Shown: positions 18,644 to 27,727, counted from the stretch's first letter. The stretch: DNA of 64,000 nt from Enterococcus hermanniensis (GCF_001885945.1 NZ_JXKQ01000004.1:203665-267664); one strand, 5' to 3'. A program made the numbers and translations. The notes: generated by a model from the letters alone, not told the origin.

Positions 18644-19096
18644 TTGAAAAAAGCTTATGGCATTATTATTCGCAATGGTCTGATCTTGTTGGTTCGACGA
18701 CCGGGCCTACCGATTTGGGATTTACCCGGTGGTGATTTATTACCCAATGAGAATGAGCGAGAGGGGTTGCGACGGTTAATCAAAGAAGTCCTTTCTTTCG
18801 ATAGCACTGTCGAAGATTTAGTGGGAATCTACACGAAAGAGTATCAGGAAGACATTACTTATGTATATAAAGTCGAAGAAGTAGTATCTCAAAGTCAGAT
18901 GGAATCCCATGAATATACAGCATTCAGTTTTTTTGATCTCCATACGTTACCATTAAATCTTTTTCCCGACCGGCAACGTCAGATTAAAGATTATTTAACG
19001 GGACGTTACCCTGTTCGTTTACGATTTCGCAAAAATCTTTGGTTAGCAAAGGCAGAAAATTTTTTAGTAGAACGAAAAAAAAGGAACCGACGTTAA
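18644..19096 (+). CDS. Nudix-fold protein with degenerate Nudix box
   Basis: A 150-residue Nudix hydrolase-like protein starting at TTG. The Nudix box is recognisable (GGDLLPNENEREGLRRLIKEV) but the REUxEE core reads RLIKEV, so two of the three conserved glutamates are missing. Metal-dependent hydrolysis is therefore doubtful; the protein may bind a nucleotide without cleaving it, or use other acids. It follows mgtE by 42 bases and ends at a bidirectional terminator shared with cutC. Confidence 0.75.
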   Translation: MKKAYGIIIRNGLILLVRRPGLPIWDLPGGDLLPNENEREGLRRLIKEVLSFDSTVEDLVGIYTKEYQEDITYVYKVEEVVSQSQMESHEYTAFSFFDLHTLPLNLFPDRQRQIKDYLTGRYPVRLRFRKNLWLAKAENFLVERKKRNRR

Positions 19097-19116
19097 CTGT
19101 CAGTTCCTTTTTTTGT
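19077..19116. terminator. Bidirectional terminator between the Nudix gene and cutC
   Basis: AAAGGAAC pairs with GTTCCTTT and an inner GAC/GTC stem closes a TTAA loop; A and T runs flank it. Confidence 0.88.
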
Positions 19117-19752
19117 TTAAAAAGTGACGATCTTCGTGCCATGAACTTCATTGATTCCTAATTCAGTAGCGATTTTTTCAGCATTTTCAGCATTGATCCC
19201 ACCACCAGGTAATATGATGATGCGACCAGCTGCATAATCGACTAATTCTTTCAGATGTGGCAGGTTTTCCTCGATCGGTGTATTTAAGGGACCTCCGTGA
19301 GTTAAGATACGATCGATGCCCAACTTTACAAACCAATCGATCGTTTTGAATTGTTCCGCTTTCGAAAGTTCATCAAAAGCCATATGGAAAGTCGTCATTA
19401 ACCCCTCACTGTTGCCAATCAACATTTCTAAGGCTTCTTCATCGACTTCATGATCTTCCGTAAGACAGCCAAAAACGACCCCATCTGTTCCGGCATTTTT
19501 TGCATGGATCAAATCATTTTCCATAATTTTTAATTCGATATCATTGTATACGAAGTTTCCACCTCTTGGTCGGATCATCGTCATGATCGGAACATGTTTT
19601 TCTCCAGCATAAGCCAAGACCTCTTCGATTACACCCATGCTAGGCGTTGTTCCACCGGCGGCTAGGTTATCGCATAGTTCGATGCGATTTGCTCCGGCTT
19701 GGATGGCCTTAGGGATATCCGTATAATTTTCAGCACAAAATTCTTTGATCAT
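19117..19752 (-). CDS. cutC: CutC family protein
   Basis: A 211-residue TIM-barrel protein of the CutC family, linked to copper homeostasis in E. faecalis although its biochemical activity is unsettled. Visible landmarks are the N-terminal IEFCAENY-like segment, ANRIELCDNLAAGGTTPS, IRPRGGNFVY and the C-terminal GINEVHGT. The start has a strong AGGAGG site. It is single and divergent from rlmA. Confidence 0.92.
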   Translation of the reverse strand: MIKEFCAENYTDIPKAIQAGANRIELCDNLAAGGTTPSMGVIEEVLAYAGEKHVPIMTMIRPRGGNFVYNDIELKIMENDLIHAKNAGTDGVVFGCLTEDHEVDEEALEMLIGNSEGLMTTFHMAFDELSKAEQFKTIDWFVKLGIDRILTHGGPLNTPIEENLPHLKELVDYAAGRIIILPGGGINAENAEKIATELGINEVHGTKIVTF

Positions 19753-19945
19753 TTTTGTTTCCTCCTGAGTTAAAATGTTGATCCTGATACAGACTGTCTT
19801 TTGATTCGGTAATTAATGGTAATACAAAAAATAATAGTCTTTGAATCAAAAAAAGCTGACTGATATCTCCAGTATAGTGTAGCATATCTGGATGATAGTA
19901 GGAATAAAAGAACTATGCTATGATAACAAAAAAGGAAGTGGAAAG

Positions 19946-20773
19946 ATGTTAAAAAAAATTGATAAAGGTGCGTTATTTTTAGCTGAACAACAACAGCTTT
20001 TTCGCTGCCCAAATTGCCATGAAAAAATGCTTCAAAATGAAAAGAGTTTAGTTTGTGAAAAAGGTCATCGTTTTGATCTTTCAAAAAAAGGCACGCTCTA
20101 CTTTTTAGCCCATCAAATCAAAACGGACTATGATCATGAGATGTTCGATCCGCGAGGAAGAATGATTCGTTCTGGAATGTATCAACCAGTGATCGAAAAA
20201 ATAGCTGATTTTATCCAAACTGGGAACGTATTAGATGTAGGCTGTGGGGAAGGCAGTTTTCTCCGTCAAATCAGCCAGTTAAAAGAAAATCCAGTCACGA
20301 TTGGATTTGACATCGCAAAGGAAGGAATCTATCTTGCGAGCAATCAACCATTGGATGCTTTTTGGTGTGTTGCAGATTTAACGAATTTGCCTTTTGCAGA
20401 TCAGTCTTTTGATACGATTTTAAATATATTTTCACCTTCACACTATCGTGAGTTCAAACGTGTATTAAAGTCAGACGGTTGTGTGGTAAAGGTGGTCCCA
20501 CAATCGGACTATTTACAAGAATTACGAGCGATCTACCATCCAGATGGCCCAGCGTATTCAAACGAAGCGGTCATTCAGCGATTTACAGAGGAATTAACAA
20601 TCACTCAACGTGAACGTGTGACTTATGAATTTGAGATTCCTGAAGAACGTCGTTTAGATATATTAGAAATGTCGCCATTAGAATGGAAGGTCTCTGATGA
20701 GGTCAAAGCAGGCTTGGCAGCAGACCCGTTAAAGAAAATAACAATTGATGTAGAAGTATTAAAAGGTTATTAG
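19946..20773 (+). CDS. rlmA: 23S rRNA (guanine-N1)-methyltransferase RlmA-type
   Basis: A 275-residue SAM-dependent methyltransferase that modifies a guanine in 23S rRNA helix 35. An N-terminal zinc finger (CPNC...C...GH, about residues 20-45) precedes a Rossmann fold with motif I VLDVGCGEGSF. The ATG at 19946 has an AAGGAAG site; the longer frame upstream runs through the promoter region. Gram-positive homologues methylate G748 (TlrB-like) or G745; which one cannot be decided here. Confidence 0.9.
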   Translation: MLKKIDKGALFLAEQQQLFRCPNCHEKMLQNEKSLVCEKGHRFDLSKKGTLYFLAHQIKTDYDHEMFDPRGRMIRSGMYQPVIEKIADFIQTGNVLDVGCGEGSFLRQISQLKENPVTIGFDIAKEGIYLASNQPLDAFWCVADLTNLPFADQSFDTILNIFSPSHYREFKRVLKSDGCVVKVVPQSDYLQELRAIYHPDGPAYSNEAVIQRFTEELTITQRERVTYEFEIPEERRLDILEMSPLEWKVSDEVKAGLAADPLKKITIDVEVLKGY

Positions 20774-20810
20774 AGTAATCGCTTTCATTAAAAATTCTGA
20801 AAATAGAAGG

Positions 20811-20839
20811 TTGCATTTGTTACTTCGTGATGTTATAGT
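20811..20839 (+). promoter_or_regulatory. Strong promoter of an intergenic RNA
   Basis: TTGCAT, exactly 17 bases, then TATAGT. Transcription should begin near 20846 and no ORF follows, so it drives a non-coding transcript. Confidence 0.75.
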
Positions 20840-20845
20840 ACAAAC

Positions 20846-20960
20846 AAGTTGTTTTTCATTGGTTTTTATCAGGTTCCTGTTCTGATAAAAGTTAGTGAAA
20901 AGTACTTCACTAACGTAGTGACTCGCCGTGCTAGACACCGAGTTGGTACGTTTTTTTTTT
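20846..20960 (+). ncRNA. Structured small RNA of unassigned family (about 115 nt)
   Basis: The transcript predicted from the promoter has two clear hairpins: TTTTATCAG/CTGATAAAA and GTTAGTGAA/TTCACTAAC. A compact 3' element follows: CGTGCTA can pair with TGGTACG, and ACTCG just before it can pair with CGAGT in its loop, an H-type pseudoknot topology. A run of ten T ends it. It lies between rlmA and trmL. The 23S-methyl motif of Lactobacillales, which accompanies rRNA methyltransferase genes, is one possible identity, but I cannot confirm it; an independent trans-acting sRNA is equally possible. Confidence 0.7.
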
Positions 20961-21099
20961 GGTCAAAATCAACTACATATTGATGACATTAGCGGTATAA
21001 TAACGTGGTGAATAAGTAGCATTACTAAATAAAAGCCACTGCTGATAACAGATAAAAATAAATGCTAAAAATTTGATCTAAGGAATGAGGAGAGTCACC

Positions 21100-21606
21100 A
21101 TGACAAATCATATCGTTTTATTTGAACCACAAATCCCAGCGAACACTGGTAATATCGCACGCACGTGCGCAGCGACAAATTCACCACTACATTTGATCGA
21201 GCCATTAGGATTTTCTACTGATGATAAACACTTGAAACGTGCGGGTCTTGATTATTGGAATGATGTCAATATTACATATCATAAGGATCTAGCAGCCTTT
21301 TTAGAATTTTTAGAAGATCGTCAGCTTCACCTAATCACTAAGTTTGCAAATGCGACTTACTCTGAAATCGACTACACGGATGATGCAGATCACTTCTTCA
21401 TGTTTGGAAAAGAAACAACCGGTTTGCCAGAAGAATTCATGCGTGAAAACTCAGAAAAATGTTTACGAATACCAATGAATGACGAACATGTTCGTTCTCT
21501 GAATTTATCTAATACAGTTGCATTAGTCGTCTATGAAGCTTTGCGTCAACAAGCATTTCCTAACTTAGAATTAGCTCATCACTATGAACACGATAAATTA
21601 GACTAA
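21100..21606 (+). CDS. trmL: tRNA (cytidine/uridine-2'-O-)-methyltransferase TrmL
   Basis: A 168-residue SPOUT-class enzyme methylating the 2'-O of the wobble base 34 in tRNA-Leu. The knotted C-terminal motifs are present: [14 protein letters not shown] and [29 protein letters not shown]. The ATG at 21100 follows AGGAGA and is preferred to 21085. The 140 bases upstream hold a second -10 box (TATAAT, 20996-21001), so it may be transcribed apart from the small RNA before it. Confidence 0.93.
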   Translation: MTNHIVLFEPQIPANTGNIARTCAATNSPLHLIEPLGFSTDDKHLKRAGLDYWNDVNITYHKDLAAFLEFLEDRQLHLITKFANATYSEIDYTDDADHFFMFGKETTGLPEEFMRENSEKCLRIPMNDEHVRSLNLSNTVALVVYEALRQQAFPNLELAHHYEHDKLD

Positions 21607-21633
21607 TACGATGTATCAAGAAAGGGCGTTTAG

Positions 21634-22290
21634 ATGAAACTTTATTTTACACGACATGGTAAAACACGTTGGAATGATGAAAAACGTTTTCAAGGCATGA
21701 TGGGAGATTCGCCTTTATTACCAGAAAGTTTAACTGCAATCGATGCGTTAGGACAAGAATTGAAAGATATCTCTTTTGAAAAGATTTATACGAGTAGTTT
21801 GAAACGAGCATATCTAACAGCAGAAGGAATCAACAAACAATTAGCTACACCAGTAGAAATCATTCGTACAGATGACCTAAGAGAACTTGGATTAGGAACT
21901 TTAGAGGGGCAATTGATCCCTGTGATTGAAGAACGCTATCCAAAAGATATGGTGCATTTACGTCAGCATTTAGATTTATATGATCCAACACCGTTTGATG
22001 GTGAGCCAATCGAAGATATGTTGCAAAGGATTAATCAGTTCGTTGAAAAAGCTGTTACCGAGGCAAAAGAAGGCCCACTGCTTTTTGTCGGTCACGGTGC
22101 CGCGTTGACCGCAGCGATCCAATCATTGACGGGGAAACCATTAGCAGAACTTCGTGATATGGGTGGGTTATATAATAATAGTTTGACGATTTTAGAAGCT
22201 GATGCGAGCCAACCACCGTATAAAATGATCCAATGGAACGATGTCCGCTTTTTAGAGGGACTTGGTTCAAAACCAGATGCATTGCTTTAA
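21634..22290 (+). CDS. Histidine phosphatase (phosphoglycerate mutase-like) family protein
   Basis: A 218-residue branch-1 histidine phosphatase. The catalytic RHG motif is in FTRHGKTRWN and the second histidine in FVGHGAAL. Proteins this size are often annotated as phosphoglycerate mutase, but most act as broad phosphatases; the substrate is unknown. It lies 27 bases after trmL and 27 before recD2 in the same direction, so a three-gene transcript is likely. Confidence 0.9.
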   Translation: MKLYFTRHGKTRWNDEKRFQGMMGDSPLLPESLTAIDALGQELKDISFEKIYTSSLKRAYLTAEGINKQLATPVEIIRTDDLRELGLGTLEGQLIPVIEERYPKDMVHLRQHLDLYDPTPFDGEPIEDMLQRINQFVEKAVTEAKEGPLLFVGHGAALTAAIQSLTGKPLAELRDMGGLYNNSLTILEADASQPPYKMIQWNDVRFLEGLGSKPDALL

Positions 22291-22317
22291 CCGTTAAGCA
22301 TAGAAAGGAGGAGCAAA

Positions 22318-24735
22318 ATGTCAGAAGAACAACTATATATCGTAGGTACGCTAAAAGTGGTTTTTTTCCAAAATGCGAGTAATTTCTACAAAGTCTTGCT
22401 GATCGATGTCCGAGATACCAATAGTGATTATTTAGAAAAGGAAATCGTAGTCACTGGTAGTTTTGGCGATGTGCAAGAAGATGAAGAATATCGTTTCTTT
22501 GGGCATTTTGTCGATCATCCTCGATATGGTAAACAATTTTTAGTTGAAAGTTATGAACAAGCACAACCAACGTCGGCAAATGGGGTGATCAGCTATCTTT
22601 CCAGTGATAAATTTCCTGGTATCGGTAAGAAAACAGCTGAAAAAATTGTTGAAATCTTAGGCGAAGAAGCTATTGATCAAATTATTGATAATCCAGCAGT
22701 TTTAGCTAAGATTCCTAACCTGAACATCAAAAAACAAAAGATCATTGTCGATACGATCAAACAAAATCATGGCATGGAAAAAATCATTGTAGGCTTAAGC
22801 CGTTATGGTTTTGGGAGTCAACTCTCTTTCGCGATTTTTCAAAAATATCGAAATGAAGCTTTAGAAGTAATTACAGAAAATCCTTATCAACTAGTGGAAG
22901 ATATCGAAGGTGTAGGCTTTAAAAAAGCCGATGCCATCGCAGAGCAACTAGGGATTGCAGCGGATAGTACCCAACGAATTCGAGCAGCGATTTTACACCA
23001 AGTAACTGAAAATGCCAATCAGAGTGGGGATACCTATGCAGAAGCACAACAATTATTGTCGGAAGTCTTGCAATTATTAGAAACAGCTCGTCCGATAGAG
23101 ATCGCTCCAGATCGGATCGCGACAACGATCATCCAACTAGTTGAAGAAGAAAAAATCCAGCAAGAAGCAACCAAGATTTATGAGAATACATTGTATTATA
23201 GTGAGTGGGGGATTGCGGCTTCGATCGAGCGTCTGTTAGCACGTAAAAAAGAAATCAACTATCCTAAAACAACGATTGAAAAAAAATTACGGATCATTGA
23301 GAAACAGTTAAAAATCACTTATGGTGATTCACAAGATGAAGCAATCAAAGAAGCGATTCGTTCGCCTTTATTTATTTTGACTGGTGGACCGGGAACGGGT
23401 AAAACAACCGTAATCAATGGAATCGTAAAGCTATTTGCTGAATTAAATGGCTTATCTTTGGATCCTAAAGATTACACTAATGCGATTTTTCCGATTCTTT
23501 TAGCTGCGCCGACTGGGCGAGCAGCCAAGCGGATGAATGAGACGACAGGATTACCGGCCAGTACGATCCATCGATTGTTGGGGCTGAATGGTCATGACGA
23601 CACACCGGATATCGAAGCCAAAGAATTAGATGGCGGTCTTTTGATCGTGGATGAAATGTCGATGGTCGATACTTGGTTGGCGAATACCTTATTAAAATCG
23701 ATTCCTGATAATATGCAAGTTATTTTTGTTGGAGATAAAGACCAATTGCCATCAGTTGGACCAGGGCAAGTTTTCCATGATTTGTTGCAAAGCGAAGCGA
23801 TTCCAAAAATGGAATTGACGGATATCTATCGCCAAGGTGATGGCTCTTCGATCATTCCTTTAGCACATGAGATCAAAGATGGGAAATTGCCGAGTGATTT
23901 CAGGAAAAATCAAACAGACCGCTCGTTTATTGCTTGCCATGCCTTTCAAATGGAAGAAGTTGTCCGTCAAATCGTTGAACGGGCTAAGAAAAAAGGCTAT
24001 ACAGCTCAAGATGTTCAAGTCCTAGCTCCAATGTATCGCGGGCCGGCTGGGATCGATGCGATCAATAAAATGATGCAAGAAATTTTTAATCCAAATGATG
24101 GCCGTAAAAAAGAAGTCCAATGGAATGATGTCGTCTATCGAATCGGAGACAAAGTCCTGCAACTAGTCAATAATCCAGAATTGAATGTTTTCAATGGTGA
24201 CATGGGCATGATCGTAGGGATCATTCCAGCCAAAGAATCAGACGACAAAGTTGATGAACTAGTGATCCAGTTCGATAACAATGAAGTAAGTTACAAACGT
24301 TCGGAATGGAATAAAATCAAATTATCCTATTGCTGTTCGATCCATAAGTCGCAAGGTAGCGAGTTCAAAATGGTACTTTTGCCGATGGTCAAACAATATT
24401 CGCGAATGCTACAACGCAATTTGTTGTATACAGCAGTCACTAGAAGCAAAGACTTATTGATTTTATTAGGTGAAGAAGAAGCTTTTCAATCTTGTGTGAC
24501 GAGAGAGTCTGCCGTTCGTAAAACAACATTAATCGAACGAATTTTGACGGGCACAGAAACAGCACCAGCAAAACCAAAAGTAGAACCTTTTAAAGCTGAA
24601 GAACAAAAGAAAGATCCCGAAGAGCTTTCTGATACGATCAAAAGCTCTACCGTGTTAACACCAAGCTTAGTAGCTAGTCAAACCATTGATCCAATGATTG
24701 GAATGGAAGGTGTCACCCCCGCATTGTTTATGTAA
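22318..24735 (+). CDS. recD2: ATP-dependent DNA helicase RecD2
   Basis: An 805-residue superfamily 1B 5'-3' helicase of the RecD2 type, which acts without RecB/RecC. An N-terminal OB-like region and helix-hairpin-helix repeats (FPGIGKKTAEKI, IEGVGFKKADAI) precede Walker A GGPGTGKTT near residue 357. VDEMSMVD (motif II), the GDKDQLPSVGPG segment and the late motif SIHKSQGSEF follow. A strong AAAGGAGG site precedes the ATG. It ends at a perfect bidirectional terminator. Confidence 0.96.
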   Translation: MSEEQLYIVGTLKVVFFQNASNFYKVLLIDVRDTNSDYLEKEIVVTGSFGDVQEDEEYRFFGHFVDHPRYGKQFLVESYEQAQPTSANGVISYLSSDKFPGIGKKTAEKIVEILGEEAIDQIIDNPAVLAKIPNLNIKKQKIIVDTIKQNHGMEKIIVGLSRYGFGSQLSFAIFQKYRNEALEVITENPYQLVEDIEGVGFKKADAIAEQLGIAADSTQRIRAAILHQVTENANQSGDTYAEAQQLLSEVLQLLETARPIEIAPDRIATTIIQLVEEEKIQQEATKIYENTLYYSEWGIAASIERLLARKKEINYPKTTIEKKLRIIEKQLKITYGDSQDEAIKEAIRSPLFILTGGPGTGKTTVINGIVKLFAELNGLSLDPKDYTNAIFPILLAAPTGRAAKRMNETTGLPASTIHRLLGLNGHDDTPDIEAKELDGGLLIVDEMSMVDTWLANTLLKSIPDNMQVIFVGDKDQLPSVGPGQVFHDLLQSEAIPKMELTDIYRQGDGSSIIPLAHEIKDGKLPSDFRKNQTDRSFIACHAFQMEEVVRQIVERAKKKGYTAQDVQVLAPMYRGPAGIDAINKMMQEIFNPNDGRKKEVQWNDVVYRIGDKVLQLVNNPELNVFNGDMGMIVGIIPAKESDDKVDELVIQFDNNEVSYKRSEWNKIKLSYCCSIHKSQGSEFKMVLLPMVKQYSRMLQRNLLYTAVTRSKDLLILLGEEEAFQSCVTRESAVRKTTLIERILTGTETAPAKPKVEPFKAEEQKKDPEELSDTIKSSTVLTPSLVASQTIDPMIGMEGVTPALFM

Positions 24736-24741
24736 TTAAAA

Positions 24742-24783
24742 GGACAGAAAATAAATCTTAAGATTTATTTTCTGTCCTTTTTT
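24742..24783. terminator. Bidirectional terminator between recD2 and the lipid kinase gene
   Basis: A perfect 19-bp inverted repeat centred on CTTAAG, flanked by A and T runs. It overlaps the 3' end of the lipid kinase gene. Confidence 0.92.
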
Positions 24784-25753
24784 CTGTATACCAAATGTAT
24801 TGAGTAGCCGTTGAGAAGTTTAGATCAAATGAGCGTTCGCCCATCGTTTCACCATCTGCTTGCCCATGTTCTGGACTGACTGAGACGATTCGCAAACGAC
24901 TGCTGGTGAAATGCTGATAATGCTTATTATTCGTATGTTTCTGTCGGACTAATTGGATCAAGAATCGTAAAATAGCCGGTAAATTTGGTTTTTCTACAAC
25001 AACTAAATCAATCAAATCTTTTCGAGGGTCTGCCATTGGAGCAATCGCGACACCACCGCCAAAATACGGAATGTTTGTTGTTGTACACAAAAATGTTCGT
25101 TCAAAATCCAAACTTTGCCCATTTAACTCAACTAAAATTGGAAATGTCTTTTGCGTAAAAATTGCTTTTAAAAGATATAGGGCGTAAGAAGTCGATCCTA
25201 AGTGGTATTTATTCAATAATTTTTTTGAAGTAGAAGCATTAGTTGTTGCAACGATCAGAGCGTCCAAACCGATACCGATATTATTCAAAACAATGCCTTG
25301 CTCGTCACGAATTTTTTCATCGTAACGAAAAACATTGATTGGTTGGGGCTGAGTAGCAGAAACGATTTGTTCAAAGGCTTTCTGCGGATCACGAGATAAA
25401 CCGATTCCTCGAGCAAAATCATTTCCTGATCCAGCAGGTACATAACTTACCGGACGTTCGATGTCTAAAAGATAGAACTGATTGACTACTTCATGAAGCG
25501 TCCCATCCCCACCGATAACGACTAATAGATGAAAAGAAGTATCTACATGATCTTGTTCACAACTGGGTGACCAGATACTTAATAATTCTGATAAACGGGT
25601 AACGATTTCTCGTTCGTCTCCAGGTTTTTTAGTATAATACGGTGTATAAGTATAATTTCCAGCATCCATCAATTGGATGATTTTTTCAGCTTTTTTTGCT
25701 CCGTTGCCACTACCAGCAGCGGGATTAATTAATATATGATAATGAAAATTCAT
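24758..25753 (-). CDS. Diacylglycerol kinase-family lipid kinase
   Basis: A 331-residue DAGK_cat/YegS-type lipid kinase, cytoplasmic at the membrane surface, likely phosphorylating diacylglycerol (DgkB-like) or a related lipid. The nucleotide loop GGDGTLHEVVNQF and the PAGSGNDFARGIG segment are clear. It starts at ATG after an AAAGGATCGAGG stretch. It is monocistronic and convergent with recD2. Substrate inferred from family only. Confidence 0.88.
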   Translation of the reverse strand: MNFHYHILINPAAGSGNGAKKAEKIIQLMDAGNYTYTPYYTKKPGDEREIVTRLSELLSIWSPSCEQDHVDTSFHLLVVIGGDGTLHEVVNQFYLLDIERPVSYVPAGSGNDFARGIGLSRDPQKAFEQIVSATQPQPINVFRYDEKIRDEQGIVLNNIGIGLDALIVATTNASTSKKLLNKYHLGSTSYALYLLKAIFTQKTFPILVELNGQSLDFERTFLCTTTNIPYFGGGVAIAPMADPRKDLIDLVVVEKPNLPAILRFLIQLVRQKHTNNKHYQHFTSSRLRIVSVSPEHGQADGETMGERSFDLNFSTATQYIWYTEKRTENKS

Positions 25754-25899
25754 GACCTCGATCCTTTCAAAAACTGATTATAACAGAGTAATGGAAGGAA
25801 CTGTATAAAATTGGATTATTTTTTACTCATCGATTAGTAAGACAAGTAAAATAATAATATGTGATAGGCGAGGCCGGCTTCTTATCATTGGATATTTGT

Positions 25900-26217
25900 T
25901 TAGTTTGTAAGAGCGTCATCTTTTTGAATGAACCACTCAATGATTTTTTTGTCATAATTTGTAAAAATATCATCCTCATAGACTTCAATTGTTTTTGAGC
26001 AATGATGGATTTTTACGGCGAGTATATGCCAAATAAATAAAGAAGCTTCAGTATCATGGTATTCGATTCTATATTTTTCAATTAATGGTGCTCGTGTGCT
26101 ACAACAATTGTAGTTTGTGGATGTCCAACGGCCTTTAATCGTAGCGTGTCCGTTTACTTTAGCTTGTTGGTACAACTCTTCTAATTCATGATCGATCCCT
26201 AGCATTATTTCCATCAA
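25900..26217 (-). CDS. Hypothetical protein, 105 residues
   Basis: I do not recognise this protein. It is soluble, acidic at its C terminus, with a cysteine pair in TNYNCCSTR and several histidines (WHILAVKIHH). A GGAGG site overlaps the first start codons, so the true start is either the TTG at 26217, the next ATG, or the ATG four codons in. It sits alone between the lipid kinase gene and the queT riboswitch, with no clear terminator. Confidence 0.6.
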   Translation of the reverse strand: MMEIMLGIDHELEELYQQAKVNGHATIKGRWTSTNYNCCSTRAPLIEKYRIEYHDTEASLFIWHILAVKIHHCSKTIEVYEDDIFTNYDKKIIEWFIQKDDALTN

Positions 26218-26324
26218 CCTCCATTTAAAATAATTCTTGAATTGATTGTATCACTGACATTAAACGAAACTCAATTTTTCTATCTTATAGTAAAAAATCT
26301 AGTGAACAAACAAAATAGAGAGAA

Positions 26325-26352
26325 TTACACTGCCTGGATAATGTGTTATAAT
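26325..26352 (+). promoter_or_regulatory. Promoter of the queT riboswitch transcript
   Basis: TTACAC, 16 bases, then an extended -10 TGT-TATAAT. The transcript would begin right at the riboswitch. Confidence 0.7.
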
Positions 26353-26354
26353 AC

Positions 26355-26398
26355 CCGAAGCGGTTCATCAACCATCCCGCTTTAAAAAAACTCGGAGA
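26355..26398 (+). promoter_or_regulatory. preQ1-I riboswitch
   Basis: The element shows the preQ1-I pattern. Stem P1 (AAGCGG with CCGCTT) encloses the conserved TTC after its 5' strand and the ATCC before its 3' strand. An A-rich tail AAAAAAACT follows, which can form the pseudoknot. The ribosome site of queT lies just after the tail, so control is probably at translation initiation: ligand would stabilise the pseudoknot and hide the site. Confidence 0.82.
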
Positions 26399-26412
26399 AA
26401 GAAGGACTTTTC

Positions 26413-26913
26413 ATGAATGTGGTAGAAAAAAGACGTGTGAACGTTGTTGTCGTTAATGGAATTATTATGGCGCTCTATTTAGCACTGACAATTTTAGTTT
26501 CACCGGTTGCATCGGGCGCTATCCAATTTCGTATTTCAGAAAGTTTGAATCATTTAGTTGTATTCAATCGGAAGTACTTATGGGGAATTTTTGGGGGCGT
26601 CATCATCTATAATGCGATTTTTGGTATGGGCTGGTTGGATGTGGTCTTCGGTGGAGGACAAACACTATTAGCTTTAGCCTTAACAGCCGCGTTACAAAAT
26701 ATCGTAAAAAATACAAAAGTACGTTTAGCGTTGAATGTGGTTTTCTTTAGCGCCAGCATGTTTTTGATTGCATTAATGTTGAATCTGACCTTGCAGTTGC
26801 CATTTTGGCCAACATACGGTTGGACTGCGTTAAGTGAAGCAATCATTATGACTATCTCAGCACCAATCATGTATTATATAGATAAACGTTTGAATTTTGC
26901 AAAAAGAGTATAA
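26413..26913 (+). CDS. queT: Queuosine precursor transporter QueT
   Basis: A 166-residue integral membrane S component of an ECF-type transporter for queuosine precursors. About five to six hydrophobic segments are visible, and the ISESLNHLVVFNRKYLWGI stretch is typical of the QueT family. The preQ1 riboswitch directly upstream gives independent support. The energising ECF module is not in this window. It ends in a strong terminator. Confidence 0.93.
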   Translation: MNVVEKRRVNVVVVNGIIMALYLALTILVSPVASGAIQFRISESLNHLVVFNRKYLWGIFGGVIIYNAIFGMGWLDVVFGGGQTLLALALTAALQNIVKNTKVRLALNVVFFSASMFLIALMLNLTLQLPFWPTYGWTALSEAIIMTISAPIMYYIDKRLNFAKRV

Positions 26914-26917
26914 GAAA

Positions 26918-26950
26918 AGACAGCCCCGATCAGAGGGGCTGTCTTTTTTA
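26918..26950. terminator. Terminator of queT, shared with cbpB
   Basis: AGACAGCCCC pairs with GGGGCTGTCT around GATCAGA, followed by six T. Confidence 0.9.
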
Positions 26951-27592
26951 TTACTCATGCATTGAGAGAGCTTCAACGTCTTGAATCTCAAAATGTTTTC
27001 GTTCAAGATAATCAATAATCTGATTCAATTTGTTTTCATCGACACCTGCAGGTAAGGTAAACAATGTCCTACGACCTTTGAAATCTTTGCCGACATCTAA
27101 AGTGATGCAGCTAGCAACTGGAGTGAATTTTGAAATACATTTCGCCATCATCGCTAAATCACCACGTTTTCCTTCAGAAACAACTGTTAAGACATAGCTA
27201 CCGGTTTGGATGTTCCAAGATTGGGAGAGCATATTTAACAACGTACTATGAGTAAGGATGCCGTAAAAGTGATGATTTTCATCTAGAACTGTTATGTAAG
27301 GTAATTCTTTGATTGTAAAGAAGATTTGGAAAAAAGATGTATCTAACGAAATAAATTTTGTGGCATTTTTTAGTAAGTGGGTGACTGGTAGTGTCATATC
27401 ACCACCGTTTGATTTGTGCCGATAAATGTGCATTTTATAAATATTGCCTCGGAAAATTTGGTTGCTCTCATCAAGAATCGGAACACATCGAAAACCAGTA
27501 CCTTCTAAGATATCTAGCGCTTCTTGTAGTGTTGTTGATTCATTAATAGTGGTCAAATTCTCTTTGGGATAAACGAGACTTTTTAATAACAT
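26951..27592 (-). CDS. cbpB: CBS-pair/ACT protein, CbpB-like (c-di-AMP binding)
   Basis: A 213-residue soluble protein with two CBS motifs (about 5-65 and 75-130) and an ACT-like C-terminal domain. CbpB (DarB in Bacillus) binds c-di-AMP and, when free, stimulates Rel. The start is placed at the ATG 15 bases inside the longest frame because GGAGGG lies at the right distance before it. It is convergent with queT. The assignment rests on domain order; c-di-AMP binding is inferred. Confidence 0.75.
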   Translation of the reverse strand: MLLKSLVYPKENLTTINESTTLQEALDILEGTGFRCVPILDESNQIFRGNIYKMHIYRHKSNGGDMTLPVTHLLKNATKFISLDTSFFQIFFTIKELPYITVLDENHHFYGILTHSTLLNMLSQSWNIQTGSYVLTVVSEGKRGDLAMMAKCISKFTPVASCITLDVGKDFKGRRTLFTLPAGVDENKLNQIIDYLERKHFEIQDVEALSMHE

Positions 27593-27727
27593 CCAATAGC
27601 CCTCCAATAAAGCAATTCATTCTTTCATCATATTATCATATTCTACTAAAGAAAGAAATTTATTTTAAAAAGATTTATTTAGTTTGCTGTTTAATAACAA
27701 ATAAGCAGTTATTTATTCGTTGGTGGA

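Noticed and set aside
20925..20960. The end of the intergenic RNA (CACCGAGTTGGTACG plus T run) looks like the 3' hairpin of a type II-A tracrRNA.
   Set aside because: No cas9, no CRISPR repeats and no anti-repeat are present here; the likeness is limited to about ten bases and the stems pair differently.
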